A DNA stretch of 64,000 nucleotides, from IMG/VR virus record IMGVR_UViG_3300005253_000031, positions 26,883 through 90,882 of that record; one strand, 5' to 3'. Shown one piece after another: positions 16,274 to 24,443 of the stretch; within the stretch, counting starts at the first letter, position 1, and each line of letters begins with the position of its first letter. Under the pieces are notes generated by a model. It was not told the DNA's origin and ran no database searches. It saw only the letters and a list, made by a program, of their open reading frames with translations. A program made the position numbers and the translations under genes. Source of the stretch: a virus.

Positions 16274-16615
16274 CTATATACTGAAGGATGTTCCGCATCC
16301 ACACATAGTTTTCGCATTGGGATTGTTGAAAATGAAACCCCTACCGTTTAAGCCCTCAGAATACTCTAGCGTAGTACCCGCCAAAAAGACATAGGACTTC
16401 TTATCAATGTATAAATTAACACTATGTCCCCGTATAACCTTGTCATCTGGGAGCGGAATCTCAGCGAGTTCAAGAACATACGTGAGACCAGCACATCCAC
16501 CACCCTTGACTCCAACTCGTAGATGGGCGTTGGGTTTTCCCTCCACCTCTCTAAACTGTTGAACACGGGCACTTGCCTCTTCGCTAATTGTAATCGTTAA
16601 AGGCTCAGGCATCAT
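16274..16615 (-). CDS. A-type iron-sulfur carrier (IscA/HesB family)
   Basis: 113 residues from ATG 16615, which overlaps the stop of the preceding gene (ATGA) and has TAGGAG upstream; a second ATG follows directly. It carries GVKGGGCAGLTYVLEL (Cys41) and TMCGCGTSF (Cys105, Cys107), the three cysteines that bind Fe-S in IscA/ErpA/SufA proteins. These carriers deliver clusters to target enzymes. A phage copy implies a phage-made or phage-needed Fe-S protein; candidates here are the Cys-rich protein at 7588-7869 and the Cys-containing tail of the ThyX-like protein. Confidence 0.92.
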   Translation of the reverse strand: MMPEPLTITISEEASARVQQFREVEGKPNAHLRVGVKGGGCAGLTYVLELAEIPLPDDKVIRGHSVNLYIDKKSYVFLAGTTLEYSEGLNGRGFIFNNPNAKTMCGCGTSFSI

Positions 16616-17601
16616 ACTGCTCCTATAGGTGAATCGTTGGGTCCCGTCGCATATCGCGTGTCGTCCCACTTCTTCAGTTTCTCATGACGTTCCCTAATAT
16701 ACGCAGTCACCTCACGGAGGTCTGTCTCCTGGGTAACGTAGAAGGCTGCTATACCCTGACTGCGAAAATCCGAGACGATTCCCTCATTGTCGTCAATCAC
16801 CACGTCAACCTTGGGCAGTATGTCCTTTAGATACACGAGCTTATCCGCCACGTCGACACAGTGTAGGTAATCGTACTCCAGGTTGTTAATCTCGAGCCAG
16901 ACCATGGTATCGTAAAACAGAGATGGATAGGTTTTCACCGGGCGGTTGGTAGCTATCACCACGAAGTAGTCTAGCTTCTGCAAAGTAAACAGTAGGTCCT
17001 TGGCATACGCCCGTACCCCCAAACGTCTCTTAGCCCCAGAGCGTCTGTATTCGTCTTTCCACTCTCCCCAAACCAGGGGCCTCTCTTGTTTAGCCGCAAG
17101 TATCTTGCGTATGTCCTCGTCCGGATATTCCTTCAACACCCACTCTCGGAAACAGTTGGGATACGTGTTCAGTACCCCGTCAATATCTACAACCGCAACT
17201 TTGGTAGCAGCTAGCAGTTGGTCGTGTACCTCCCCCTTCTCCTGTTTCCATCGAAAGTCAACTACCTTGGACTTCTCGACAAAAGCATTGTGTAGCTCTC
17301 CCTTTGAGATGCTCCACTGCTGCATCCAACCCCAGAGAAACTTCTGTAGGTCTACGAACTCCTCCATCATGGCGGCTCGATTGAACCCCGTCTTGGCCAC
17401 ACGGTGACGCTTCCAGTTGAACGTATTGAGAACCTCCGGAATCTCGCCCACTATTTGAAGCGCATACTCCTTGGACTCCTCTACACGTTCAGAGTCTTCC
17501 AACAAAGCAAGAGACTTCCCGTTAAAGTGCATACACACCATCTCGGCGAACTTTTGCTGTAGGTCCCACAGATCATTTAGATTTTCACTCACAGCAACCA
17601 C
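16612..17601 (-). CDS. Fusion: dUTPase/MazG-like NTP pyrophosphohydrolase plus HAD phosphatase
   Basis: 329 residues. The first 110 residues are all-alpha with VGEIPEVLNTFNWKRHR (Glu53, Glu56) and MMEEFVDLQKFLW (Glu80, Glu81, Asp84), the acidic metal-binding arrangement of dimeric dUTPases and MazG-like enzymes. Residues 133-329 are a HAD domain: VAVVDIDGVL (Asp139, Asp141), IATNRP and VVIDDNEG. Together these would hydrolyse a dNTP to dNMP and then dephosphorylate a nucleotide, or steer dUTP pools. It is the second gene of the FAD/Fe-S/ThyX-like run and overlaps both neighbours. Confidence 0.75.
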   Translation of the reverse strand: MVAVSENLNDLWDLQQKFAEMVCMHFNGKSLALLEDSERVEESKEYALQIVGEIPEVLNTFNWKRHRVAKTGFNRAAMMEEFVDLQKFLWGWMQQWSISKGELHNAFVEKSKVVDFRWKQEKGEVHDQLLAATKVAVVDIDGVLNTYPNCFREWVLKEYPDEDIRKILAAKQERPLVWGEWKDEYRRSGAKRRLGVRAYAKDLLFTLQKLDYFVVIATNRPVKTYPSLFYDTMVWLEINNLEYDYLHCVDVADKLVYLKDILPKVDVVIDDNEGIVSDFRSQGIAAFYVTQETDLREVTAYIRERHEKLKKWDDTRYATGPNDSPIGAV

Positions 17602-18368
17602 TCCAATACTCGATCATATACCATATGCGTCAAAATAGTTTTATCCCAAGCCCCGTATCGACCGGTAAACAGGAGACGCTCACTGTGTGCTGGTATGTTC
17701 CGACGACCCACCACTTTGGTAACCTCGAAGTAGTTATACTCAGGTCGCCGAACGGGAATATAGCCTGCCCTATACTCCATAGTAAATGTGCCCCAGATTG
17801 CCGAGCACCTGTACCAGTCACAATGCTCGTTTATGTTATACAAAATCCAGGCCTCGCCGTCAGGGGCTTTACCGCCCCTAATCCAAAGCGTAGCGGACTC
17901 GTAGTCCAATCCGGAGTAGAGGTGATGTAATGGAATGGTTGATATCACCCTATCGTACTCCCGCAGTAACTCCCCTATGTCGTGTAAATCCTCTATAGCT
18001 TTAGTCTGTACTTGCTTCCCGTACAAATCCCAAAGCATGTTGATGGCTGTTCCTGCATTGTATCCCTGTATCTCCGGAACCTGCCTGGGCCCCAGCACAC
18101 TGTTCTTTACCGACGGGATGCCATACACCTTTTGGCCATAAGCCAACGCCACATTCCTACTCAACATGCCCTCAGCACCCAACAGCCGTTGCTGAATTGA
18201 CGTAGGCGTTAATGGAAGGTTGCACGAGGCGTGTAGAAAAAACACTCCCGCGTTACGCTTACTCTTGTTAGGGTCGGCATCAAAGATATCTACGTAATTC
18301 CCACACTCCGACGCTGCGTGTGCTGCCATCATCCCAGACGGGCCTGCACCCAGTATGGCTATCCGCAT
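17589..18368 (-). CDS. FAD-dependent oxidoreductase, UDP-galactopyranose-mutase/amine-oxidase-like
   Basis: 259 residues. N-terminal dinucleotide-binding motif AILGAGPSGMMAA (4-16) ending in an acidic residue strand (VDIFDAD), a central Rossmann region with YDRVISTIPLHHL, and the C-terminal FAD element RLLFTGRYGAWD. It is smaller than typical mutases (about 370). The layout fits a flavoprotein reducing or oxidising a small substrate. Position between a dUTPase-HAD and a TMPK-UDG fusion suggests nucleotide or base chemistry, possibly supplying or using reduced flavin with the ThyX-like protein. Confidence 0.75.
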   Translation of the reverse strand: MRIAILGAGPSGMMAAHAASECGNYVDIFDADPNKSKRNAGVFFLHASCNLPLTPTSIQQRLLGAEGMLSRNVALAYGQKVYGIPSVKNSVLGPRQVPEIQGYNAGTAINMLWDLYGKQVQTKAIEDLHDIGELLREYDRVISTIPLHHLYSGLDYESATLWIRGGKAPDGEAWILYNINEHCDWYRCSAIWGTFTMEYRAGYIPVRRPEYNYFEVTKVVGRRNIPAHSERLLFTGRYGAWDKTILTHMVYDRVLEWLL

Positions 18369-19258
18369 ATCTCAACCGCCTTCCTCAGATTTTCCGCGTA
18401 ACCCAATACGTCATTCGCGTGAAACCGTCGCATGTATTGAGGGTGCCATACCCCCGCGCTCCTAACGTCATAAGCTGCGAGAGCCGCCATAGCCTTTCCT
18501 CCTAAAGCCACTACTTTCGGATATCCTAATGCCGCCCACTTATCGTATAGCGGGTAAGGAACACCATCGTCGTCATAGGCGTTGCTCACGTGCACTCTAT
18601 CCCAATTGAACCCCGCCACCTTAAACGCCTTAAATAGGTGCTTGCCGCAACCCCCAGAAAGCGTGGTGTTCGGCAGGAAATTCTTGTCCTTGAGGTTGTG
18701 CTGCTCTCCCACAAACCACACCTCCGGCATTACGGTTCCCATGCCATCATCAGTAATAGTCACCGGCTCATACGTAATAAAGTTACGAATTCTGTCTACC
18801 ATCACGTTAAGATCTGCGCTCCTCACTAGGGTCTTAGTCAAATGAGAAAACTCAAAACCATAACGCAGAAACTGGCTAACGCCCCTCCAATCCACCACAC
18901 CTCGATACCTCTCCTGAAAACGGTCGAGCGTATGTTGATTATGGCCATCTAACAGGAACAGGTAGGCGTCATGAGCTCGTAGCCAACCCTCTAACACCCA
19001 AATCTCGAACTGAGTAAGTCCTTCCTCACCGCGAACCAACGGGCCATAGGCCAACTCGCTCAAGTGTAAGCGGTCTACAACTACGTTCATATCTGGAAAA
19101 TCTACGAGAGCCTGTTGCATCTGAGACAGCCACTCAAATAGACGGTTTTTAGCGATGTGCGGAAAGTGCAGAGACCTCCCGCCGTCCAGTTCTACCAACC
19201 GCTGGGCGATGGTGGACTTACCAATCCCGTCGATACCTTCAAGGATGATTATCGCCAT
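18359..19258 (-). CDS. Fusion: thymidylate kinase plus uracil-DNA-glycosylase-like domain
   Basis: 299 residues. Residues 1-165 are thymidylate-kinase-like: ILEGIDGIGKST (5-16), VVVDRLHLSELAYG (Asp62-Arg63) and a short lid (RFQERYRG). Residues 175-299 resemble the UDG superfamily: VWFVGE (180-185), SGGCGKHLFKAFKVAGF, VHVSNAY, VVALGGKA (249-256) and WHPQYMRR (271-278, the HPxxLR-like motif). The catalytic GEAPG element reads GEQHN, so ordinary uracil excision is doubtful. A kinase making or recycling a dNMP joined to a base-recognising domain is unusual and points to modified-base metabolism. Confidence 0.7.
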   Translation of the reverse strand: MAIIILEGIDGIGKSTIAQRLVELDGGRSLHFPHIAKNRLFEWLSQMQQALVDFPDMNVVVDRLHLSELAYGPLVRGEEGLTQFEIWVLEGWLRAHDAYLFLLDGHNQHTLDRFQERYRGVVDWRGVSQFLRYGFEFSHLTKTLVRSADLNVMVDRIRNFITYEPVTITDDGMGTVMPEVWFVGEQHNLKDKNFLPNTTLSGGCGKHLFKAFKVAGFNWDRVHVSNAYDDDGVPYPLYDKWAALGYPKVVALGGKAMAALAAYDVRSAGVWHPQYMRRFHANDVLGYAENLRKAVEICG

Positions 19259-19608
19259 TACTTGCCCTCCGTTTTAGGCTTCTCGTCTACGTGGAACTTA
19301 CTTAACTCCGAAACCTTCGTAACGATTTTAGGCACTATAGACTCCATGGTTCCAAGCCGCTTCTTCACATCCTCGAAGTGGTTTTTGATGGTCTCGGGGT
19401 TACTGTCCGGGTCAATTAGCATAGCTTCAACCTGCTCCAACATGCCATCGTTTAACTTACGGGTCACCTTAATCCAGGTCTCCAGCGCCTCAGACGTCTG
19501 GGCTTCAATGTCCTGCTCAGTGTCCAGCTCTAGAACGTCTAGTCCCACCTTCAACCATGCACCCGTCTCCGTAGGAATGGACGAGTGCAACGTAACGTTT
19601 ATCTTCAT
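19258..19608 (-). CDS. Hypothetical protein
   Basis: 116 residues. The first 40 look like beta strands (MKINVTLHSSIPTET), the rest is helical and charged, ending with KPKTEGK. It joins the kinase fusion by a TAATG stop-start overlap and follows the SSB gene. No motif recognised. Confidence 0.6.
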   Translation of the reverse strand: MKINVTLHSSIPTETGAWLKVGLDVLELDTEQDIEAQTSEALETWIKVTRKLNDGMLEQVEAMLIDPDSNPETIKNHFEDVKKRLGTMESIVPKIVTKVSELSKFHVDEKPKTEGK

Positions 19609-19621
19609 TATTGCGCCTCAC

Positions 19622-20449
19622 TTACCAGGGAAGATCGTTTGGGTTTAGCTCATCCTTGGTTTCTACCCCAAGATCCTCAGAGGGCAGGTCTACCACGGAA
19701 CCTGGTGACTCAACCACCGTTCCACCCAGGGTTTCAATCCGCCCCGATCCGATATCCTCAAGGTCGGGTAGCTCAGCAACTTGAGCTAGAAACTCCTGCT
19801 CAATATCGCTTACCGTAGCTGCATCTAATTCTCTAGTGATTTTCTGGGTTCCCTTGGCCCCGTAGCGAGTGATGACGTAATCTCGATCCATAAGGGTTCC
19901 GTACTCCTCAATTTTTCCCAGCATCTTTCGGGCCATGTAGAATCCGTCCTGCCAAACAACGAACTCGTTAACCTCTTCCTTGTATCTCTTGGCGGCTGCG
20001 CCTAACGTCACTCCTTGCCACTTACCCTCAGCATCCGGCCTTGTGTGATATATGGCATAAAGATATACCCACGCCATAAACTGGGTACTGCGAGGTATCT
20101 CTGTCGTACATGCCTCACACTCTCCTGAAAGCTCGAAGGTGTCAGAATCTTCCACCAGCGTACACAAGCGAGAAACGAAAAACTGCTTGCCTCCCTGAGA
20201 GTGTTTTTCAATTCGATGAAACTCCCCGTTCAAAATCTCAACAGTTGATCCGTGCTCCGCTGCATACTTGTCAATATGCTCGGGCTCGGGGCCCCATTGA
20301 CCCATAGAGGTAACTACTCGAATTTTAGCCTTGTCTCCATCATCTCGAAGAATCAAGCGAGGAATGAAACGCCCGCCCTCACCCATGAACTCTGTATTCG
20401 AGTCAAACTTCTTTTGTGCAGATCCAAATCCCCTTCGTACAGCGGTCAT
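19622..20449 (-). CDS. gp32-like single-stranded DNA-binding protein
   Basis: ATG 20449 with TAGGAGA upstream gives 275 residues. The core holds a zinc set H83-x12-C96-x14-C111-x2-C114, close to T4 gp32 (H-x12-C-x9-C-x2-C). Aromatic/basic residues follow (FMAWVYLYAIYH). The protein ends in a long acidic tail terminating NDLPW, the SSB C-terminal type (acidic plus [IL]P[FW]) used to recruit replication partners. It lies with sigma, primase and helicase genes. Confidence 0.82.
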   Translation of the reverse strand: MTAVRRGFGSAQKKFDSNTEFMGEGGRFIPRLILRDDGDKAKIRVVTSMGQWGPEPEHIDKYAAEHGSTVEILNGEFHRIEKHSQGGKQFFVSRLCTLVEDSDTFELSGECEACTTEIPRSTQFMAWVYLYAIYHTRPDAEGKWQGVTLGAAAKRYKEEVNEFVVWQDGFYMARKMLGKIEEYGTLMDRDYVITRYGAKGTQKITRELDAATVSDIEQEFLAQVAELPDLEDIGSGRIETLGGTVVESPGSVVDLPSEDLGVETKDELNPNDLPW

Positions 20450-21027
20450 ACCTTCTCTCCTATTACTTCCAGTCTCAGTCCACAACTATAATCTGTGGTG
20501 TTTCTCAAGACAGCTATTCTCTTTTTCGCGCGATAACGTACTCTTTTCAACGCTTTCTCATCTACCTCGTAGGCCTTCGCTGTAGATGCCAGTGACATGA
20601 AATCCATTCTCCCCAACATATAGGGAATCTCCAAATCCTGAAATCCCAAGATCTCCAATTGAAGCTCAAGGGAGTCATCCACGGTCTTACATAGCTTGCC
20701 CATATCTCGAGATAATGGGCCGTCCTCCTCATCACCGTCAAACATAACATCCATGGACAGCCCTTTCTTCTCTGGGCCGTAATGCCTGTTTGCATATTCG
20801 GTGAGAGTGGTGATTTTGTTCCAACAGGCCCTATGGAAGAACGTATGAAACGTTACCCCCCGCTCGGGATCATACTTTTGCAGGCATTTAAGCAATATCA
20901 ACTTTAGCTCTTGTTCCAGGTCTTCCCGCTCCATATAGGGAACGTGCACTTTATAGGACATGCTTATTAGCTTAGGTGTCCACTGCTTAACAGCTTCTTC
21001 AAATTGTGCGTCCGAAACGGTGCTCAT
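20446..21027 (-). CDS. RNA polymerase sigma factor (sigma-70 family, small)
   Basis: 193 residues from ATG 21027 (GAGG upstream); an in-frame start at 21066 is possible. Region 2-like sequence REDLEQELKLILLKCLQKYDPERG then VTFHTFFHRACWNKI matches core-binding and -10 recognition helices; the C-terminal third (LASTAKAYEVDEKALKRVRYRAKKRI) looks like a region 4 helix-turn-helix. It probably redirects host RNA polymerase to phage promoters, perhaps those with the GGTATAATGTA motif, one copy of which lies just upstream. Confidence 0.85.
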   Translation of the reverse strand: MSTVSDAQFEEAVKQWTPKLISMSYKVHVPYMEREDLEQELKLILLKCLQKYDPERGVTFHTFFHRACWNKITTLTEYANRHYGPEKKGLSMDVMFDGDEEDGPLSRDMGKLCKTVDDSLELQLEILGFQDLEIPYMLGRMDFMSLASTAKAYEVDEKALKRVRYRAKKRIAVLRNTTDYSCGLRLEVIGEKV

Positions 21028-21030
21028 ATA

Positions 21031-21041
21031 TACATTATACC
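21031..21041 (-). promoter_or_regulatory. Phage promoter-like motif GGTATAATGTA
   Basis: Exact copy of the 11-mer found at four places. Here it precedes the sigma-factor start by a few bases, so transcripts would have a very short leader or begin upstream of the next ATG. A possible upstream element TTCAAA lies 14 bases before TATAAT. Confidence 0.5.
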
Positions 21042-21069
21042 TCAGTTGACTACTTTGAACACTCAATTC

Positions 21070-22008
21070 TCACCAAAGATTACCGCCTTTAGTAAATATC
21101 CTCATCAGCTCTTCACGAGGCATTTCCTGTACGTCTTTACGCCCTTTTGGCAACTCGATTTTAACCACATTCAACTTATGGCCCAACTTATCTCCTATCT
21201 GAGCGTCTAAATTTCTCCCTGCATCATCGTTATCCACAGCAACAAAGACGGTCTGTCCCAGCTTCAAAAGGCTTTTCTCCTGGTCCTTGGATAAAGAGGA
21301 ACCCATAATTCCCACCGTCGATGTAAAGCCTAACTGATGCATCCATATAACGTCCAGAGGTCCTTCTACCACTATTACCACTCCCGTATTGCGCGGATGC
21401 TTCCAGGCCCCATACAGAAACCTAGTCTTCTTGCATCCCGGAGACACCAGGTACTTATTACCCAATGGATACCCAGGAATTTCCCTTCGAATTATGCCCA
21501 CCAAATGCTCACCCGTGTCATCAAACAGCGGAAGCACAATAGAGGGAGTACGCTCATCATATCGGATTCCCCACTCTTTAAGCGTCGCAGGTGTGAATCC
21601 CCTGTCCAGTATGTAGCTATGAGTACGCTCTGTCGACTGACGTGCATAGTCCTGCCTAAACATAGCTTCAAATTCGTACCCGATAACTTCCTCAGCAGAG
21701 TTCAGTAGGCAGTCGTCTATTCCGTACTCTACCTCTCCTCCCCGAACTAGAAGCCATCGACGCGCCTCAACAGGAGTATACTCTAAGACCATCGACGCTA
21801 GCTGCTCAAAGGAGCCTCCCCCACAACCCTTGAAACACTGCCATTGCCCGGTCTCAAGAACAACTCCCAGTCCCGGACGCATGTCATCATTAGCGTGATC
21901 CCCAAATGGGCAGGCCACCTTTACGTAGTCTGAACCCCATACCTTAGGCTCGAGACCCAGGTCCCCCAAGGCGCGTTCAACATCTATGGTATAGGTACCT
22001 AATTTCAT
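21070..22008 (-). CDS. dnaG: DnaG-type primase
   Basis: 312 residues. N-terminal zinc site Cys33-x4-His38 and Cys58-x3-Cys62 (CPFGDH, CFKGC). TOPRIM domain: IVVEGPLDV (Glu215) and FVAVDNDDAG (Asp259, Asp261, Asp262). It makes RNA primers for the replisome with the DnaB-like helicase encoded just upstream. No helicase domain of its own. It follows a 29-codon peptide gene by TAAATG. Confidence 0.93.
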   Translation of the reverse strand: MKLGTYTIDVERALGDLGLEPKVWGSDYVKVACPFGDHANDDMRPGLGVVLETGQWQCFKGCGGGSFEQLASMVLEYTPVEARRWLLVRGGEVEYGIDDCLLNSAEEVIGYEFEAMFRQDYARQSTERTHSYILDRGFTPATLKEWGIRYDERTPSIVLPLFDDTGEHLVGIIRREIPGYPLGNKYLVSPGCKKTRFLYGAWKHPRNTGVVIVVEGPLDVIWMHQLGFTSTVGIMGSSLSKDQEKSLLKLGQTVFVAVDNDDAGRNLDAQIGDKLGHKLNVVKIELPKGRKDVQEMPREELMRIFTKGGNLW

Positions 22009-22098
22009 TTACGAACCACATCCCTGAGGCGCAAATACCAACAACGCCATAATCGCCACCGAACCAACAACAAATATCGCATATATTCCCGTTCTCAT
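22009..22098 (-). CDS. Tiny membrane peptide (29 residues)
   Basis: ATG 22098 overlaps the helicase stop (TAATG) with AAGGAG upstream; stop TAA lies directly before the primase ATG. One hydrophobic helix (IYAIFVVGSVAIMALLVF) and a CGS end. Function unknown; it may also couple helicase and primase translation. Confidence 0.5.
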   Translation of the reverse strand: MRTGIYAIFVVGSVAIMALLVFAPQGCGS

Positions 22099-23393
22099 TA
22101 CAACGACTCCTTCTCAAATTCCTGTGGTGCCATAAAGTCCATCTGTGCAATCAACCCGCTGTCTACGTCCCACTCGAGATACTGCTTTGAGTCCCAGGTT
22201 TTTCCTGCTCTGTTGTATGGCACCTTGAAAATCCGTCTGAACTTACTCTCCGGATCCTCAGCAATAGTTATCAGCCGATTAGCTGCTTCTACTGCGGACT
22301 TGCCGTATCCCACCTGTATGATGTCATGGATCGGCTCATTTTTGTTGGTCAACCCCTGTGTGTTTGGCTGGCCAGCCCAGATCACGACGTTGTTGTAATA
22401 CTGCGCTGCATTCTTCAGGCCATCCGCACACTCCTTAATAGTTTCCCAGCCGGTTTGGCCCTCACGACCCTGTAGCAAGTGTATGCCGTCTATCAACATG
22501 AGGTCAGGACGGTGCTCCTCCATGAGCCCTAACAGGTCCTCGAACGTAAACCCAGATGCTGATTGGCTGTCAACGCAGATGAAATCCGCCCGCTCCTGAA
22601 GTTTGTACAGCCAGCTTCGATACGCCTCCATATCCACGTCTTTCCCGGAACTCAACGTATCATGAGAAAACTGATTTCGGAACTGTCGAGCTAGCACTAC
22701 ATCAAATCTCAAGCCGCACTCTGTCATCGACATCTCAGGAGATACCAACAGCACTTTATAGCCTGCTCGATACGCAACACATCCAAAGTACATCAGTAAC
22801 CAGGACTTACCCGAACCTTTTGGGCCCACGACCATGATTCCTTCGCCCTCATGCCAGCCCTGATAGTAGCCATCAAAACAAGCCAATCCCGTGGGAATCC
22901 CCCCAACTTCTCCCTTCTCTATGCCCGCGATCTTCTCCTCAAGCGCCACCATCCTAGACAGCGCATCTCGATCAAGGAACGCCACGTGCTTCGCAGTCTG
23001 AGGTTTCAATGCACGCAGATCCAACTCTAACCCGGCCAGAACTTCGTAGGGGTCGTCCCGGAGATTTACTCCCCCTGCTCCAAACCTATCCCGTACAGCT
23101 TGACTCATCATTCTAGCAGTGTATTGAGACAGCAACTCGTCTATGTAATAGGAGATGTCCCCCGCCTCCAAGAACTCAAACTCCAGATCTGTGTTCGAAA
23201 AACGCTTGATGATATCGCCCTGGTTGGGGAAATTGCCTTCGTAAACCTGCACGTAGTTGACAATGAAATCAAGCACCTCCCCATACAACAGAAAATGCTC
23301 GGAGCGAACACCCTCCTGGGACAGCTTCCGCAAATCCTCTACGTTCTTGATGGAACTCAATAAACCTTGTTCAACGTCTTCTGGTGTAAGCAC
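22098..23393 (-). CDS. dnaB: DnaB-like replicative helicase
   Basis: 431 residues: a helical N-terminal domain (about 1-130), a linker, and a RecA-type ATPase with Walker A VVGPKGSGKS (188-197), LLVSPEMS with the catalytic Glu, and Walker B DLMLIDG near residue 300. The Gln sensor segment is VVIWAGQPN and an Arg-finger-like PYNRAGKTWD follows. It unwinds DNA at the fork together with the primase encoded next. Confidence 0.93.
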   Translation of the reverse strand: MLTPEDVEQGLLSSIKNVEDLRKLSQEGVRSEHFLLYGEVLDFIVNYVQVYEGNFPNQGDIIKRFSNTDLEFEFLEAGDISYYIDELLSQYTARMMSQAVRDRFGAGGVNLRDDPYEVLAGLELDLRALKPQTAKHVAFLDRDALSRMVALEEKIAGIEKGEVGGIPTGLACFDGYYQGWHEGEGIMVVGPKGSGKSWLLMYFGCVAYRAGYKVLLVSPEMSMTECGLRFDVVLARQFRNQFSHDTLSSGKDVDMEAYRSWLYKLQERADFICVDSQSASGFTFEDLLGLMEEHRPDLMLIDGIHLLQGREGQTGWETIKECADGLKNAAQYYNNVVIWAGQPNTQGLTNKNEPIHDIIQVGYGKSAVEAANRLITIAEDPESKFRRIFKVPYNRAGKTWDSKQYLEWDVDSGLIAQMDFMAPQEFEKESL

Positions 23394-23970
23394 TCAATCC
23401 CCCTTGTGGTCGTACGGCATATCGTACCCAGCAACTATCACAATGTGTTTCATCACCTTCGGGATGGTTCTCGCCCCCTTCAATCTCAGGCCACTCCTCC
23501 AATGCTCCTCTCTCCTTCAAACGGGCATCAACAGAATCACACGCTGAGTTTAGCTTCTCGATCGGATCCTCATCTGCATTATACCCGTTTCGAACATCCT
23601 CAAGGAGTCCCATCCAGTAGGCAAAGTAGAAACGCTCATACGCAGTTTCTGAGAAACGCTCGTAGTACATGTACTTCCAAGGCTGGTTATAGCCTCCTAG
23701 GTCGATCACAGCGCGATTAAACACGTTTGTCGTCAACAATCTACCCGTAACGCCTACCACATGGATGAACTCTCCAGCAATCAAACGGTCTGTTGCACAT
23801 ACCAATAGGTAACGATTGTTATCGAAGTTCTTCAGAAGGGCTGCATAACCTCTAACCAAAGGGGCTTTCATGGTAAAGCTGTCTCCGAGTCCCTTGGCCT
23901 CAGCTCGACTAACGAAGTAGTCGGCCAGAGCTGTTGGAGTATAGCTTCCCGCCAACGTTATGATTTTCAT
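23371..23970 (-). CDS. Hypothetical protein in the replication operon
   Basis: 199 residues. N-terminal half is alpha/beta (KIITLAGSYTPTALADYFVSR), a Tyr/Phe/Trp-rich middle (WKYMYYERFSETAYERFYFAYWMG) and a C-terminal HCDSCW that may bind metal with His residues before it. It overlaps the helicase start by 23 bases and the RNase H stop by four. Not recognised. Confidence 0.65.
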   Translation of the reverse strand: MKIITLAGSYTPTALADYFVSRAEAKGLGDSFTMKAPLVRGYAALLKNFDNNRYLLVCATDRLIAGEFIHVVGVTGRLLTTNVFNRAVIDLGGYNQPWKYMYYERFSETAYERFYFAYWMGLLEDVRNGYNADEDPIEKLNSACDSVDARLKERGALEEWPEIEGGENHPEGDETHCDSCWVRYAVRPQGGLSAYTRRR

Positions 23971-24443
23971 GCAGCTTCCCTTACCTCAGATACTAAGTCC
24001 AATATCCACTTACTGCACAACGTGCGATTCAACACTGCCTTCAAAGCTAAGTCGTCAGCACGCTCATTACCCGCAATACCCACGTGTGCTTTGACATGTT
24101 TTAGCGTGATATATCGACCTACTTTTTGGTGGGCGGTGCGAAGTTTAATCGCTTCCTCATATAGTCCCCGTAAGTGTGGCTGCTTTACCCGCCACAAGCC
24201 GCTGACTTGCTTCACCACCAACATACTGTCACTACGTATAACGACGTTCATGTCCTGAAACTCATGTAGAGACTTTAGAGCAACGATTAGAGCAACGTAT
24301 TCCGCTATATTGTTGGTTAAGTCATCCCCAAGGAACCCACTTTGCTCCATGAAGGATTTACCGTCCTGATACCACGCTATCCCATAACCGCTGGGTCCCG
24401 GATTAGTCGGACGAGTGGAACCATCTGTAAAAATCTCAATCAT
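23967..24443 (-). CDS. rnhA: Ribonuclease HI
   Basis: 158 residues, normal length. Catalytic acids in order: FTDGST (Asp7), NNIAEYVAL (Glu48), IRSDSMLV (Asp72) and GNERADDLA (Asp130), with HVKAHVG carrying the conserved His. It removes RNA primers or RNA from hybrids during phage replication. Starts eight bases inside the preceding zinc-ribbon gene. Confidence 0.93.
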   Translation of the reverse strand: MIEIFTDGSTRPTNPGPSGYGIAWYQDGKSFMEQSGFLGDDLTNNIAEYVALIVALKSLHEFQDMNVVIRSDSMLVVKQVSGLWRVKQPHLRGLYEEAIKLRTAHQKVGRYITLKHVKAHVGIAGNERADDLALKAVLNRTLCSKWILDLVSEVREAA

